A DNA stretch of 64,000 bases from assembly GCA_032622095.1 (NCBI GenBank), contig CP136061.1:254151582-254215581 (forward strand). Direction: 5' to 3'. Of the stretch, positions 40,947 to 51,446 are shown in pieces. Source of the DNA: Siphonodentalium dalli (Eukaryota > Mollusca > Scaphopoda > Gadilida > Siphonodentaliidae). Both the position numbers and the translations under genes were made by a program. Positions within the stretch are counted from its first letter, which is position 1, and each line of letters starts with the position of its first letter. A model generated the notes under the pieces. That model worked only from the letters and a program-made list of their open reading frames with translations. It did not search any database and had not been told where the DNA came from.

Positions 40947-41871
40947 ACCAAAATGAGCCCCCTACGCCCTGTATTCCTCGAGATATCGGCCGTCCCACGC
41001 AATTTGAAATTCTGTCCCGCAGATTGTCGTTTTGTCCCATATCCCATCCCATCCCGCAGATTGTCATGTCCCGAATATTACGAGGTTTCGAGGCATTTCG
41101 CAATGATGATGGTGAATACACGTACAGCGTGTGTTCCGAATGTTTCATATCTTCGCGCTTTCTATCTAAGCATCTTCGAGACGACCACCCTGGTGTCCGG
41201 ATACCATGTGTGATCTGTTCTAAATCCTACAAAAGCGCGCGCATGGTGTCGGAACATATGGCAAACCATGGGAACAAAAAACTGTGTTATGTGTGCGGGA
41301 AACCGTGCAAGGACGTAACTGGTCATGTAAGAAATGTCCACGGTGAGAAGAAATTCGGGTGTGACAAATGTTCTTATAGAACAACCTGTGGCGCGAACCT
41401 CAGACATCACATGCGCAGTCACACGAAGGCTAAAACTATACTATGTGACGTATGTGGGAAAGCTTTTGGGTCAAATGAGGTTTTAGTTCGCCATGCTAAG
41501 ATTCACACGGGGGAATATAAGTATTCGTGTGACTTGTGCGATTTGGAATTTATTCAGAAACCTACTCTTGACAGACACCTAAAGAGCCAGTCTCACAAGA
41601 TTGCGTGCGCAAGAGAGCGGCGACATTAGATCACGCCACGAATCTCTACTCTGGCTAACGCCTGTAGCGATCATATTCCACCAGCACAAAACCTGGGAAC
41701 TTTTTGATGCTCTGACCACTTATGACAAGGAACTCTATAACGTTGAACACACAAAACATGAAGTATATTTCTTTGATGTTTGTTCCTCGACAATCTTCTT
41801 CAAAGTATGTGCTGCTTAATTCCAGCTCGAAATTGCATGTTTTTAATGAATTTAGTGAGCCAATATATTAC

Positions 41872-41877
41872 AATAAA
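41872..41877 (+). promoter_or_regulatory. Candidate poly(A) signal AATAAA
   Basis: AATAAA lies 243 bp downstream of the zinc-finger stop codon, in AT-rich sequence. It is the first good match after the stop. Confidence 0.45.
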
Positions 41878-42326
41878 CATTGAATTAAATATCCTGGAGA
41901 AATTCCATTATTGTAAGTTGCGCAGAGCAAAGTCGCGGACAAACTCCATTAAATTAGTGTAATCACGAACTGGGACTTTCGCCCACTGATTAATAAACTA
42001 TTAAGCAACATGTATTCCCCTAGTTATTGTTTCGATGTTACAAGGTTCCCCATCAAAACTTCGAAAGTTACCAGGTTTTGAGCTGGTGGAATATGATATC
42101 TACGGGCGTTAGCCAGAGTAGAGGCAGGTGACACGATCGGGGTCGTCCTGTTCACCCGGCGGCTATTGTTTCGGGTAGGTGTTGGGGCAGGTGTGATAAT
42201 CCTCAACATCACAGAGCTGCCGACTATAGTTTTTATCATAATTGTTACTGGGAATGGTGGCGATGGCTAATTTCGACGGCGATGAGCGGCCGGACGATGA
42301 GGATAATTGGGGTTTTTGGAAAATTC

Positions 42327-42446
42327 AAAACTCGAGGAATACAGCGCGTAGAGGGCTCATTTTGGTGTCTAACGAAAGGCCGATATTCGCCCTATCCACA
42401 CATATTAACCCCGCCACTGAACGGACACCGGAAGTTGCATTATGAA
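42327..42446 (+). repeat. Solitary fragment of the foldback-2 arm unit
   Basis: Contains CTCGAGGAATACAGCGCGTA, TTTTGGTGTCTAACGAAAGG and CCACTGAACGGACACCGGAA in the order seen at 38090-38200 and 38295-38405. No inverted partner is nearby. The flanks at 41890-42326 hold no gene I can support. Confidence 0.8.
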
Positions 42447-42549
42447 CGAAGAAATGCACATGTGATATATTTCAACAAATTTATTAAATACTCAAGATAT
42501 ATATATATAACAAATACTATCAATATAACATAACATGAATTATAGCACA

Positions 42550-43631
42550 TTAATGTTTGATACTGTTTGATACTGAATCCATGTATTCGAGAATATCTAT
42601 TTCGCCTGCGCCGAAAACTCTCTTGAAATGTCTGATGGAATTGTCAACTTTGCGATATCGCATCTTGCGTGGGCCAATCCTTCCACCCGCTCTCAATTGG
42701 ATGACGGTTGCTTCCTGGTAAGCTTGCTCTTTCTTCAGGAAATCTATCAACCTGAAGATGTTCGGGTGTGAGCAAGATAACACCAACTGCAGTTTTCGGT
42801 GCCATCCTTCCACATGATTTGTCGTTCTTGGACCAATTGTGTCGTGGTGATTCCATAGCTGGCGGCCATGGCTCCCTTCCACCCAGAACTCGGTGATGTA
42901 ATCCGTGAACTTTTCTAGATTTTCTCTGGTCGCGAATATCAGAATTTTTTCAGTCTCTCCGTCATCGGCTAGTAGGAAGTTGTGGTTGTTGTTTTGTATA
43001 CAGCAGGAAGGTCGACTCCTGAACGATGAATTGGTAACTTTGGCTGGTTTTCGGCTCTGGCATGATACAATGCTGTTTTGACGCTATAATATGTCGGGAT
43101 TTTCGCTATAATTTCAGGGTCGGTCTCGTCTGCTCGAAGATCTGTTGGAGAGAAAAAATAGCATGGTTAAATTATAAACATTAATAGAGTCATTACTTGC
43201 TTAGTATTCTCTATTCTTTGATAATAATTATAATATATATAATATAACATTACACCAGTTTTACTAATATAAAGAGCGTTGCCAGATTAATGAGAATGCG
43301 AAATTAAATTTACTCATTACATACTTCCTATTACTTCCTGGTATAGCGTTGTTACTGGCTTGTTACTTGTCTTAACAAGCTTTTTGAGGTCTGCAATCCA
43401 GGAATCTGCTGCTACTTGGTTGAAATCAGGTTCGTGGTTATGGTTGCCGCTGTTGGATATCACCATATCGTTCTCAGTGTTGGTGGTTGCACGGCAGTCT
43501 TTCTTACAACATCGCCAATGAATTCGATCATTTCTCCTTGATTTAACGGAGAATTTGTAGTCATCATATACCAGATACATTCCACCTCTAGTATTTGGAA
43601 TATAAGTTACGTTCACTTGTGTGCTTGCCAT
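42550..43631 (-). pseudogene. FLYWCH / MULE transposase-derived gene, core deleted
   Basis: Exon 1 (43631-43325) encodes a FLYWCH-type finger: GGMYLVYDDYKF, then IHWRCCKKDCRAT and NHNHEPD. It ends at a GTATGT donor in phase 1. Exon 2 starts at 43141 after CCAACAG and continues in phase (LRADETDPEIIAKIPTYYSV), then hits TAG at 42969-42971. A one-base frame change near a CAA-rich stretch at about 42985 restores NFLLADDGETEKILIFATRE and runs on to NHVEGWHRKLQLVL and a stop at 42550. In FLYWCH/MULE proteins a long catalytic transposase domain lies between the FATRENL segment and the WVEGSHG segment. Here the two are separated by only about 11 residues, so the core is missing. Frameshift plus deletion make this a dead gene or transposon relic. 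Confidence 0.75.
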
Positions 43632-44011
43632 CGTGTTTATGTCAGACCAGGGAATCTAACAGTATATATATTCAGTAGTGAACTCTACTTAAAACACTGA
43701 TAATAATTCATAATACATCTTTACAAACAAATAATAAAACGTGTAAAATAAATAAACTGAATGTGGCTCACGCTATTAAACGTTATTCACCACCAACAGT
43801 TATGGACTGTGACAACACTGAACCGCAGGTGTTTTGATATGGACTATAATCTCCGCCGGCCAAGTCGTTAATCTCTGCCTGCCGGGTAGACAGGATATAC
43901 CCACACGATCTAGGGCGACATAAACCATGATGGTTCATCCAATCGCGTTTCTTTATTCTTTAAGTATGCATGTTCCGATTTGACGCCATGCTCAAAACAC
44001 CACACCTCCTA
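43632..44011. other. Non-coding spacer
   Basis: AT-rich upstream flank of the FLYWCH relic. I see no feature. Confidence 0.4.
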
Positions 44012-44015
44012 TTAA

Positions 44016-44464
44016 AGATGCATAATCAGAATGAACGCTCGCAAATTACTATTTCCTTGGATTTTCCTCAAAAATATTTGATTCGGGTCGAGGAACCCAC
44101 CCATCAAAGTTCAGAGTGATCAGATATCGATTTTTGAAATTTATTATTTTTCACCACCGATAATGTTTTAAGTGGCCCAGTAAAATTTGACGAGAAGACG
44201 GTTTCGGACCAAATTGCGGATGAAGATCGATAACTCTAAAATCAAGCGGCTTTTTTGGGTTCAGATATTTGACAAACCGGCAAAATTTCGTTGAACAAAA
44301 TGTTGATAAATAACAGATTTTGGGCAATTTTATGCTAAAGTTGGCTGTGGTTAGCATTATTTTTTGCCAATATTCGATTCTGATAACTGGAGCGGCATTT
44401 AAAAAAAACTATGTTAATGTTGGAATCTGATGATTTGGGGACCATCGAATCGGATTGAGTACCT
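44016..44464 (+). mobile_element. TTAA-type MITE, copy 2
   Basis: Flanked by TTAA at 44012-44015 and 44465-44468. Termini AGATGCATAATC and GGATTGAGTACCT are imperfect inverted repeats (about 8 of 13 match). The interior matches copies at 26150 and 54863. TTAA targets suggest piggyBac-like mobilisation. Confidence 0.8.
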
Positions 44465-44509
44465 TTAATGGACTCGTGGGTCAGGTTTAATTATGTTCGG
44501 ATATAGAAA

Positions 44510-44556
44510 ACGTATGTATATTGTTTTATGGTGTCAAATCGGACATGGTATCTTTA
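44510..44556 (+). repeat. Single relic monomer of the 51-70-bp minisatellite family
   Basis: TTGTTTTATGGTGTCAAATC then GGACATGGTATCTTTAAA matches the long-form units at 56921-57180. It stands alone here, 12 kb from the array. Confidence 0.6.
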
Positions 44557-44795
44557 AAGAAAGAGATACGGCATCTTTAATTTTGGAAACACATTGTCAT
44601 TATATTTAGTTATATGTTCGTATAATCGTATTAAATATATATTCATAGCTTCAGTCCAATGTTTATGAAACCTATATATTAAAGGCATAAAATATGATTA
44701 AAATACTATAATTCATCACCATTTGGAACGGCTGTGTCTCAGAAGATGCCCGTATAGTAGCAGAAAATAGCTGAAATCATAGAAACATTTTCCCC

Positions 44796-45389
44796 GTCTC
44801 GCCGGGGGGGGGGGGGGGGGGGGGGTCGGAATTTTTTTTCAGGCACGTATGGCATTTTTTCCCTTACGATAATTTTTTGTACCCACCCACCCCCACCGCC
44901 AAATTTGTTTCCGTTTTCGGCAGTTTTTTCCGACCATTTTTGGACACCCACCCCCCCCCCCCTTTTAACACTAAAACAGAGATTTTCGGGGGGAAATTCA
45001 CTGTAAACAGCTGTATATGAATTTCTGTGCATATTATTTATCATGGATGTTAACATGGACATGTAAATAGGAATGAGTCATTTTGAGGTCATTCGGCCAA
45101 AAAAACATGGCTGCCAGCGGCCATCTTGGATTTCAATATTTCCAACAAAATACAACACGATAACTGCCTGCAGTCAAGCCTGCAGTCAATTTACAGTTAG
45201 AATTACATTATTTCTCTCATTCAAAGTGGTTTTGAAGTCCAACTCATTGCCAAAACACTAAAAAACAAGCAGGAAATTTTTTTTTTAGTTTCGGAAAAAA
45301 TTGCTTGTTGGTGGCTTTGACCACCCACCCACCCCGGCATACGTGCCGGAATTTTTTTTTCACCCCCCCCCCCCCCCCCCTGGTCTCGC
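44796..45389. mobile_element. hAT-like MITE with G/C-tract ends, copy 1
   Basis: GTCTCGC stands at 44796-44802 and 45383-45389, a 7-8-bp duplication. The element (44803-45382) begins CGGGG with a 22-G run and ends in a C run followed by CTG. Just inside are inverted blocks containing GGCACGTATG(C/G)C. The interior includes GTCATTCGGCCAAAA, ATGGCTGCCAGCGGCCATCT and ACAGTTAGAATTACATTATT. The same sequence recurs at 47595-48145 in the same orientation. Confidence 0.8.
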
Positions 45390-45601
45390 TCCCAGAATTA
45401 AACATAATTCAAACTTATATATAAATTTATTTCCCTTCCATTGAAAAGAATAGACTCTGCAGTACAATCAGATGAAACTTAAGCACAAAAACACGTTGGT
45501 ACCTCATCAAAATTAAAAAAACAACATGTTCTCAGTTGATAATACAATGTGTTGGATATTTCTCTTTCAAATGTTATATATAGAGGATCTCACATGAGTT
45601 T

Positions 45602-45713
45602 CTATTTTATACGAAATTTATCAACCGAGTTCACTAAATTCGATTTGAGCCGAGGTTTACCGAGGCTCAAATATAATTTAGTGGACGAGGTTGATAAATT
45701 ACGTATAAAATAG
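45602..45713. repeat. 112-bp hairpin (palindromic element)
   Basis: CTATTTTATAC at 45602-45612 pairs with GTATAAAATAG at 45703-45713. AAATTTATCAACC, CACTAAATT and TTTGAGCC pair inward with their inverses, leaving a short loop at GAGGTTTACC. A solo palindrome with no coding role. Confidence 0.85.
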
Positions 45714-45959
45714 GACGAGTGTGAGATACTTTTTATCACATGATCAAATAAACGCGAAGCAATGCGAAATATCCATCGAAAACAACGATAAAAACCGCAG
45801 CGATCGCAAGTCATTTGAAGAACGATGTGACGTCATCGCACGCGCTGATATTAAACGTGTCTCTTATCGATAATTATGAAACTGCTTTTATGGGCAAATT
45901 ATGTGATAAAATATGGTATATATTTTATATAATGTGAACGGGGGGGGGGGGGGTTCGAA

Positions 45960-46730
45960 AATTAAGTGGGCCTTTAACTTCTTATGATATTGTATAAACC
46001 ACATGTTTGGAACGAGAAGAGCCACAGGAAAGATATTAAAGTTTCTACTCATTTATTTCACACATTGTCGTTGTTCCAGATGAAATTCCGTTCTAGGAAT
46101 CACCGACTTCCTATCGAGACAGGCTCCTGTGTTGGACAAGTTCACGAAAATAGAAAGTGTAAATTATGTAACAATGGCCTTGGTGACGAATATCACATAT
46201 TTTGAAGTGCACCAAACTTACTGATCTCAGGAAAAAATACATTAAACCATATTATTACACCCGACCCAATGCATTGAAACTGAACAGCCTGTTCAAAACA
46301 AGCAATAGGAAAACCCTTACGAACCTATCGATATTCATCCGCGAAGCCCTCTTTCAGATAGGAGCCCCTGAGGCATTAAACTAGAAGTCCCACCCCATAT
46401 AGACACAACACCTTGTATAAAAAGCGACCGAAAAATCGCCCACGCAGGAAATACCCATACATAATATAATGACCTAATTTATACTATATATGATTAACAA
46501 TGTGTATGATTATTATCCAAAGCCCCATCCCCACCCAACCCCACCACACCCGATAACCCAAAAGAACTAATAAGACAATTATACTGAGAGAGATATACTC
46601 GGAACATGTCACATTCATTTATGTTGTTATCTTCGCGTATGTGCATAACTTATATGTTTAATTCATATTGTTCATGCTCATATATCTTGTCGATGAAAAG
46701 AGTAATAAAATCTATAATAAAAAAAAAAAG
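45960..46730 (+). mobile_element. LINE 3'-end relic
   Basis: Reads KFRSRNHRLPIETGSC, ENRKCKLCNNGLGDEYHIF, then after a stop/frameshift at about 46203 LTDLRKKYIKPYY and KLNSLFKTSNRKTLTNLSIF to a stop at 46384. This is the Cys/His-containing C-terminal segment typical of mollusc LINEs. The 3' flank ends in an A-rich tail at about 46715-46730. All RT motifs are missing. Confidence 0.65.
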
Positions 46731-46825
46731 AGTGAGCTTCACTCAGTGACGCCAATAAGAAGCGATATCACCCCAGCTCCGTTCCGTGGTTTCAGATATT
46801 CATTCAGCCCCGTTCCGCGTGTTTG

Positions 46826-46937
46826 GTAGTGCTACAGGTCAGAGTTCTGTGGTAGCATTTCCATATGTGGAAGACATGAATAATCCATGATTCCATATAT
46901 GGAAATTCTACTCCAGAACTTTGACCTGTGGCACTAC
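46826..46937. mobile_element. Small inverted-repeat element, 112 bp
   Basis: GTAGTGCTACAGGTCAGAG at 46826 is repeated inverted as CTTTGACCTGTGGCACTAC ending at 46937. The arms continue through TTTCCATAT(G/A)TGGAA, about 45 bp each, with a 20-bp loop. Confidence 0.85.
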
Positions 46938-46972
46938 AAAAACCGCGGAACCGGGCCTTGTTGTGAAATTTG

Positions 46973-47040
46973 ATGCCTCGTGCTTCCTACCCTCATGTGG
47001 GTCTTTATGCCTCGTGCTTCCTACCCTCATGTGGGTCTTT
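46973..47040. repeat. 34-bp tandem duplication
   Basis: Two exact adjacent copies (46973-47006 and 47007-47040) beginning ATGCCTCGTGCTTCCTACCC and ending GTGGGTCTTT. Confidence 0.95.
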
Positions 47041-47329
47041 CTTATTTTTTTTTATTTTTTTTTTTATATGAGGCGACCATTGGATATTTTGCTTTATACA
47101 TTTGAGAAAGATCCCTAGAAGTGTCGGAAGCTCGTGGAATAACATTTCGCAACGAATCTAAACAGGCGTTGCAAACTCATTTATATTATCAATTCTGGAG
47201 ATTTGTATGGCACATCATATACTTTATTATAATTCTACTAAAGCCACATGGCTGTTTACACTCCTAAATACACCTAATATTATTCGCTTTAGTAATAGTT
47301 AATATGCCTTCTTTGCGAGAACCAACAGG

Positions 47330-47594
47330 TCTATATAGCTGATAATTAGAATGGAGGGTCCTTTGGTGACTGAGATTCAAATTTATTCAGATATGGTCCC
47401 CAGGTCAAATAGGGGTGAGGCCAAGCCGCCAGGGACATAACTCTCATTTTCAGTAGTAATTCTTAAAACATCTTCTCATCAAGAACCATCATGCCTATTT
47501 ATCGCATACACAAGATAGTATGGAGGGTCCTTGAATGGACGGGATATCGATCTGTTCAAATGGGGCCCACCGATAAAGAAATGGCAGAGCTGTA
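47330..47594. repeat. Degenerate fragments of a mollusc dispersed repeat
   Basis: AGGGACATAACTCT, CAGTAGTAATTCTTA and ACATCTTCTCATCAAGAACC, with CAGATATGGTCCCCAGGTCA, match parts of 61114-61680 and 62929-63300. Confidence 0.55.
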
Positions 47595-48145
47595 CAGGGG
47601 AGGGGGGTTCGGAAAAATGTTCAGGCACGTATGCTGATTTTGTACGTTCGACCCTTGTTGGGACCCACCCACCCCCCCCCCCCCCCCCCCCCGGGTCCAA
47701 AATCTTTTCCGTTTTCGGCAGTTTTTCCGACCATTTTTGGACACCCACTCCTTTTTTAACACTAAAACAGAGATTTGCGAGGGAGATTCACTGTACAACC
47801 TGTATATGAATTTCTGTGCATAATATTTGCCATGGATGTTAACATTGACATGTAAATAGGAACGAGTCATTTTGAGGTCATTCGGCCAAAAAACATGGCT
47901 GCCAGCGGCCATCTTGGATTTCAAAATTTGCAACAAAATACAACACAATAACTGCCTGCAGTCAGTTTAGCAGTTAGAATTACATTATTTCTCTTATTCT
48001 AAGGTCTTTAAGCCAAACTCAGTGCAAACAGTAAAAAGACTTGCAGGAAAAAAAATTTAGTTGCTGAAAAAAATTGTTTCTTTTTGTCCCATCGACCATC
48101 CACCCACACCGGCATACGTGCCCGGAACCCCCCCCCCCCCCCGGG
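47595..48145. mobile_element. hAT-like MITE with G/C-tract ends, copy 2
   Basis: Begins CAGGGGAGGGGGGTTCGG and ends GGCATACGTGCCCGGAACCC with a C run. The interior matches 44803-45382 throughout (TTTTCGGCAGTTTTT, GTTAACATTGACATGTAAAT). Flanks GAGCTGTA and GGGCTATA may be a decayed 8-bp duplication. Confidence 0.75.
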
Positions 48146-50340
48146 CTATAGGGGACTTACAAAGTTTTCTGTACAATGAGTAGTTGATATATGTAGCTCA
48201 TTAAAACACCGGGAACCATGCATCTGACTGATTAACCGTATGTTTGGTTGGTAGGGTCCATGGCTGGTTGGCAATCAAATATGTATAAATTGTGTCGGCC
48301 ATTAGATATTGGAGCATGTCAGGAAAGCTTGAGGTATCAGTTGTAAAATTCTAACCCAATGGGGTGTGCATAATGAACTTTATGAACTGGGAGTTTGGTC
48401 TGGTTATGAGCGGATATACTATTGGGGGGGGGGTCAGTGGTCCGTAGTTGGACATTTCAAGATGGACATCCCCCATCCCATCGCTCAACGGAGCCCCTCT
48501 AGCTACGTACCTGTTTAGAACTGCCTGTTTTAACGTTATTTTGACCAGTATACTGACTGTTGTGGTCCTCATAGTCCCAGTCATATCGGTCTTTACAGTC
48601 AGGTGAGACTTGACTTGAAACATATTTATTTGCATGTAATAAATCAAAAGAGGACAGCTAAACACATTTGCATGCATGATTTTGTGATTGTACGGTGCTT
48701 GCTGAATGGTGCCGTCCAGAGTGTATTACTATATCGGTTATGGTTGATTTTGTAGCTATAACATTTAATGGAGTGTGTGTGATTGTCTGTTTGTTCCAAC
48801 CAAATACACATCGGAGCAGAGTTTTGTGCACAATGGGGTATTGATGTTGTAAGGTGAGCGACACCACAGTCATTGACTATCTTGTTCTTAACAACATCAA
48901 TTTGTCCAACCAGAATCGTTGTTCAGTTGGACCCATCAGCATCATAACAAATTAGCGGGACCACTCAACCAGGGGTGACCATAATCCGTATCAACATTGT
49001 GACAGTGCTATTTTTTATACCAAAACAGTATATGTCTTTATTACATGCTACACATGTATACTAACTCAGTTATGAAACCTAACTCACTAATATACTTTTT
49101 ATAGCTGCATCGTATCTTTTCATTTCGCGTACTTGGTTCATTTCATTCCGCGCTATTCCGTTCTATACATTTCCCGTTCCCAGTCGCATTCCTGATCTCC
49201 ATTTTGCTATTTCATATTCTTATCTTACCACAATAACTTATCCACTCAGTCTATTCTCTATCTATATGTAGCGCCCACCAATCTGAGACTCTCGGACACT
49301 AATGTGTCTTAGCCAATCACAGGTAACCTTCTTTACCGCGCTTTGTCAGTCTATAATTTGCGTTCAAACTGCGGTCAACGTCGCTTCTGTCGTATTACGC
49401 ACTCAGTTTATCACCTAATGCGCATAACATTTATAAAATGAATACTACGTAATGACATCATGACCTATGCTTCCCCAGGATGCATGGTATGTGCTATTTG
49501 TTATATGTTTTTACTCATTAATATCATGTTTTTAATAATATTTTAATACTTCGTTTGTAACTGTAGAGTTGGTCACATTTGCATAAATATATTTGCCCAA
49601 TAGTGTAGGGATGTAGAAATCGCATGCTGCGTTCATGATACCCCTTTTATACTAATGCAGGTTTTGTTTCTAACTATGTCGTCATAGTTATGATTTAGTT
49701 ATGATTGTGTCAACATAGTTGTCATATCCACAATAGGGAAGTTGGTTTATTGACACATTACATTGTATACATTTATTCATATCCATTCTGGATATGTTCA
49801 GGCAACAACTACAAATTATGTATTTGTTTAGCCAGGGTCCTCTCTCTTCTCTCGTCATCTGGTCATCTCTCGATTGGTGTTGTGATGTCATGTCATGCAT
49901 GTGAAGTTTTGATGTTGTTGCATGGATGTCAAGCCTATATATGTGTGTAATGTCGTCCATGTGTCTTGTGATGTAAAATTGGATGTGTTCCGTTTGATTG
50001 TTCATGGACGAAATAAATGTATAGAAGACTTTTAAGGTAGGCTCAGTGTTTCATAGACCCTGCCTGACGTTTAGACTCAGAGCCCCACAAATGTTTGTGA
50101 TATAGCGACTGATGGTTCACTTAAGACCCACCCATGCGCTCTACCACAACATGAACTGAGAAAATCCATAAATTCACCCATATGCGTCGAAAATGACCGA
50201 ACATGGTCGTAAAAGCTCATAATATAGAACGCTCTTCATTAAAACCCGCTTTGTGCGAGCGAATCACGTATGCTCTTTATAAGAGGCGATCATTTTCTTC
50301 TTGAAAGTCGATATACATTATGGCCACTAAAACCTCATAT
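48146..50340. other. Non-coding region with a dispersed repeat fragment
   Basis: 48540-48900 shares CTGACTGTTGTGGTC, GTCCCAGTC, TCAGTCTTT-like sequence, GAGCGACACCACAGTCATTG and ACTATCTTGTT with 63570-63660. The rest to 50340 shows no gene, RNA gene or element I can support. Confidence 0.45.
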
Positions 50341-50344
50341 TAAT

Positions 50345-50440
50345 GGGTTCATACCGTACTCGTATTTACATTCGCGTAGTACTATTTTTCGCGCACCCAT
50401 GGCTGCGCGAATTTAAAACTGAGCGAAAAATATAAGTACG
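50345..50440. repeat. Palindromic short repeat, GCGCGAATTT family
   Basis: A diverged copy: TACTCGTATTTACATTCGCG, AGTACTATTTTTCGC, GCACCC then GCGCGAATTTAAAACTGAGC and GAAAAATA. Other copies lie at 50838, 54248, 58682 and 59535. Confidence 0.7.
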
Positions 50441-50621
50441 ACTCCCAAGTTTAATCTAAAAGATAAAATAAAAGAGTGCTATGTTGCTGAGTTTACATAT
50501 ATTATGAACGGTTGGATAGACAATTACGCCTATACATGTATGCATATATTTGCATTCGGCTGACCACTATCAAGACCATAGCTCACGTTTCTAACGACTA
50601 ATCATGGTAACGTGGATATTG

Positions 50622-51446
50622 TTGAAATGCTTGTACTAGTATAAGAAATATTAATAGTCCAGGTCGCCACAAAAGTATGATGTATGTATTTCTAGTGTAT
50701 TGTCTAGACGATGTAAATCCGCCGCGATGGTGTTTAATATACGCATATACTGTCTCCAGCAATGACTAAGAGCCGAAACTGTCGTCAGTTCCAAGATATA
50801 CGAAAATATCACAGAATTGTTATGAAAATAGTTTTCTCAGTTTTGAATCGCGCAGCTATTATAGGTGCGCGAATTTAATGTGCGCGAATTCAAAACTGAG
50901 CGAAAAATAGTACTGCGCGAATTTAAATACAAGTAAGGTAGGTCAGATATATATGTATTTGAATGTTGTACATTGTATGTACACGTATAATGATTCGCGA
51001 TTCGTTCAGATTAGCCAAACACCACGAAAACTTAGATAAATTATATAACGGTATACACTTTTCTTAAAACCCTTTACCCTACAAAACGGCCAAAAACGCC
51101 CAAATAAAGCTTCAACAGCCTAAAATATCTTCGGTCTGTCTGAATAACACCATACAAATATGGATATCATTGGAATCGGTTCATTGACCACATTGTGATG
51201 GTTACAGTTATGCCCTGTGCCAATGCATTCTCTTATATATGCGAGTCGACCATAGGTCGCCTCGCATATATAAGAGAATGCATTGGCCTAAAACACATTT
51301 TTTATAATATTTTTCTACATTCTTGGACAATTTTATCATTTTTAATATGTTAAGCCAATGCATTCTCGTATATATGCGAGGCGACCTATGGTCGACTCGC
51401 ATATATAAGAGAATGCATTGGCACAGGGCCCTTCTGTTGGGTAAAG
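50622..51446. repeat. 825-bp direct repeat, left copy, flanking a LINE
   Basis: Matches 54032-54856 at an offset of 3410 bp. By eye only two mismatches are seen (51304-51305 against 54714-54715). It begins TTGAAATGCTTGTACTAGT and ends TTGGGTAAAG. It contains one GCGCGAATTT palindrome (50838-50942) and most of a nested palindrome MITE (from 51067). Directly at its right end the LINE tail (AG)n begins. Confidence 0.95.
51067..51446. mobile_element. Nested-palindrome MITE, right end cut by the LINE
   Basis: Starts AACCCTTTACCCTAC; the expected inverted end GGGTAAAGGGTT is present only in the right-hand copy (54477-54862), whereas here it stops at GGGTAAAG. Inside are two 69-bp palindromes (51219-51287 and 51354-51422), each starting GCCAATGCATTCTC and ending in the inverse. 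They are placed as inverted partners around an AT-rich core. Confidence 0.8.

Larger units (their letters stand above)
37993..41080. mobile_element. Foldback element 2 (38001-41072) with 8-bp target-site duplication
   Basis: GAATATTA stands at 37993-38000 and 41073-41080. The element is 3072 bp. Its terminal inverted repeats are 126 bp (38001-38126 and 40947-41072) with only about three mismatches; they begin GGGACTTGACAATCTGCGGG and GGGACATGACAATCTGCGGG. Next on the left is a tandem pair of about 205-bp units (38001-38430), then about 540 bp of unique sequence. The centre is minisatellite in two opposite orientations that meet at about 39290: roughly 0.3 kb left arm and 1.65 kb right arm. 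No transposase frame is visible, so it is non-autonomous. The 8-bp duplication suggests a hAT-like or related transposase, but the superfamily is unresolved. Confidence 0.93.
37641..41629 (+). pseudogene. C2H2 zinc-finger terminal exon, split by a foldback element
   Basis: Coding runs to 38000 and resumes at 41081; removing the insert joins ...KKSRIL to RGFEAF... in frame. The N-terminal part has two related motifs (GVFKPCTSSSLGQSKAG and KVFKPHHKTSRGMSAD). The C-terminal part has six C2H2 fingers: CSEC..H..H (short spacing), CVICSKSYKSARMVSEHMANH, CYVC..H..H (short spacing), CDKCSYRTTCGANLRHHMRSH, CDVCGKAFGSNEVLVRHAKIH and CDLC...HLKSQSH. The stop is at 41627-41629. Fingers 2, 4, 5 and 6 keep CX2CX12HX3-5H spacing, and one linker is HTGEYKYSC-like, so nucleic-acid binding is likely. 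In-frame TAG at 37638-37640 puts the exon start at or after 37641. ATG 37650 could be an independent start, making this a separate gene from exons 1-3. Confidence 0.8.
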
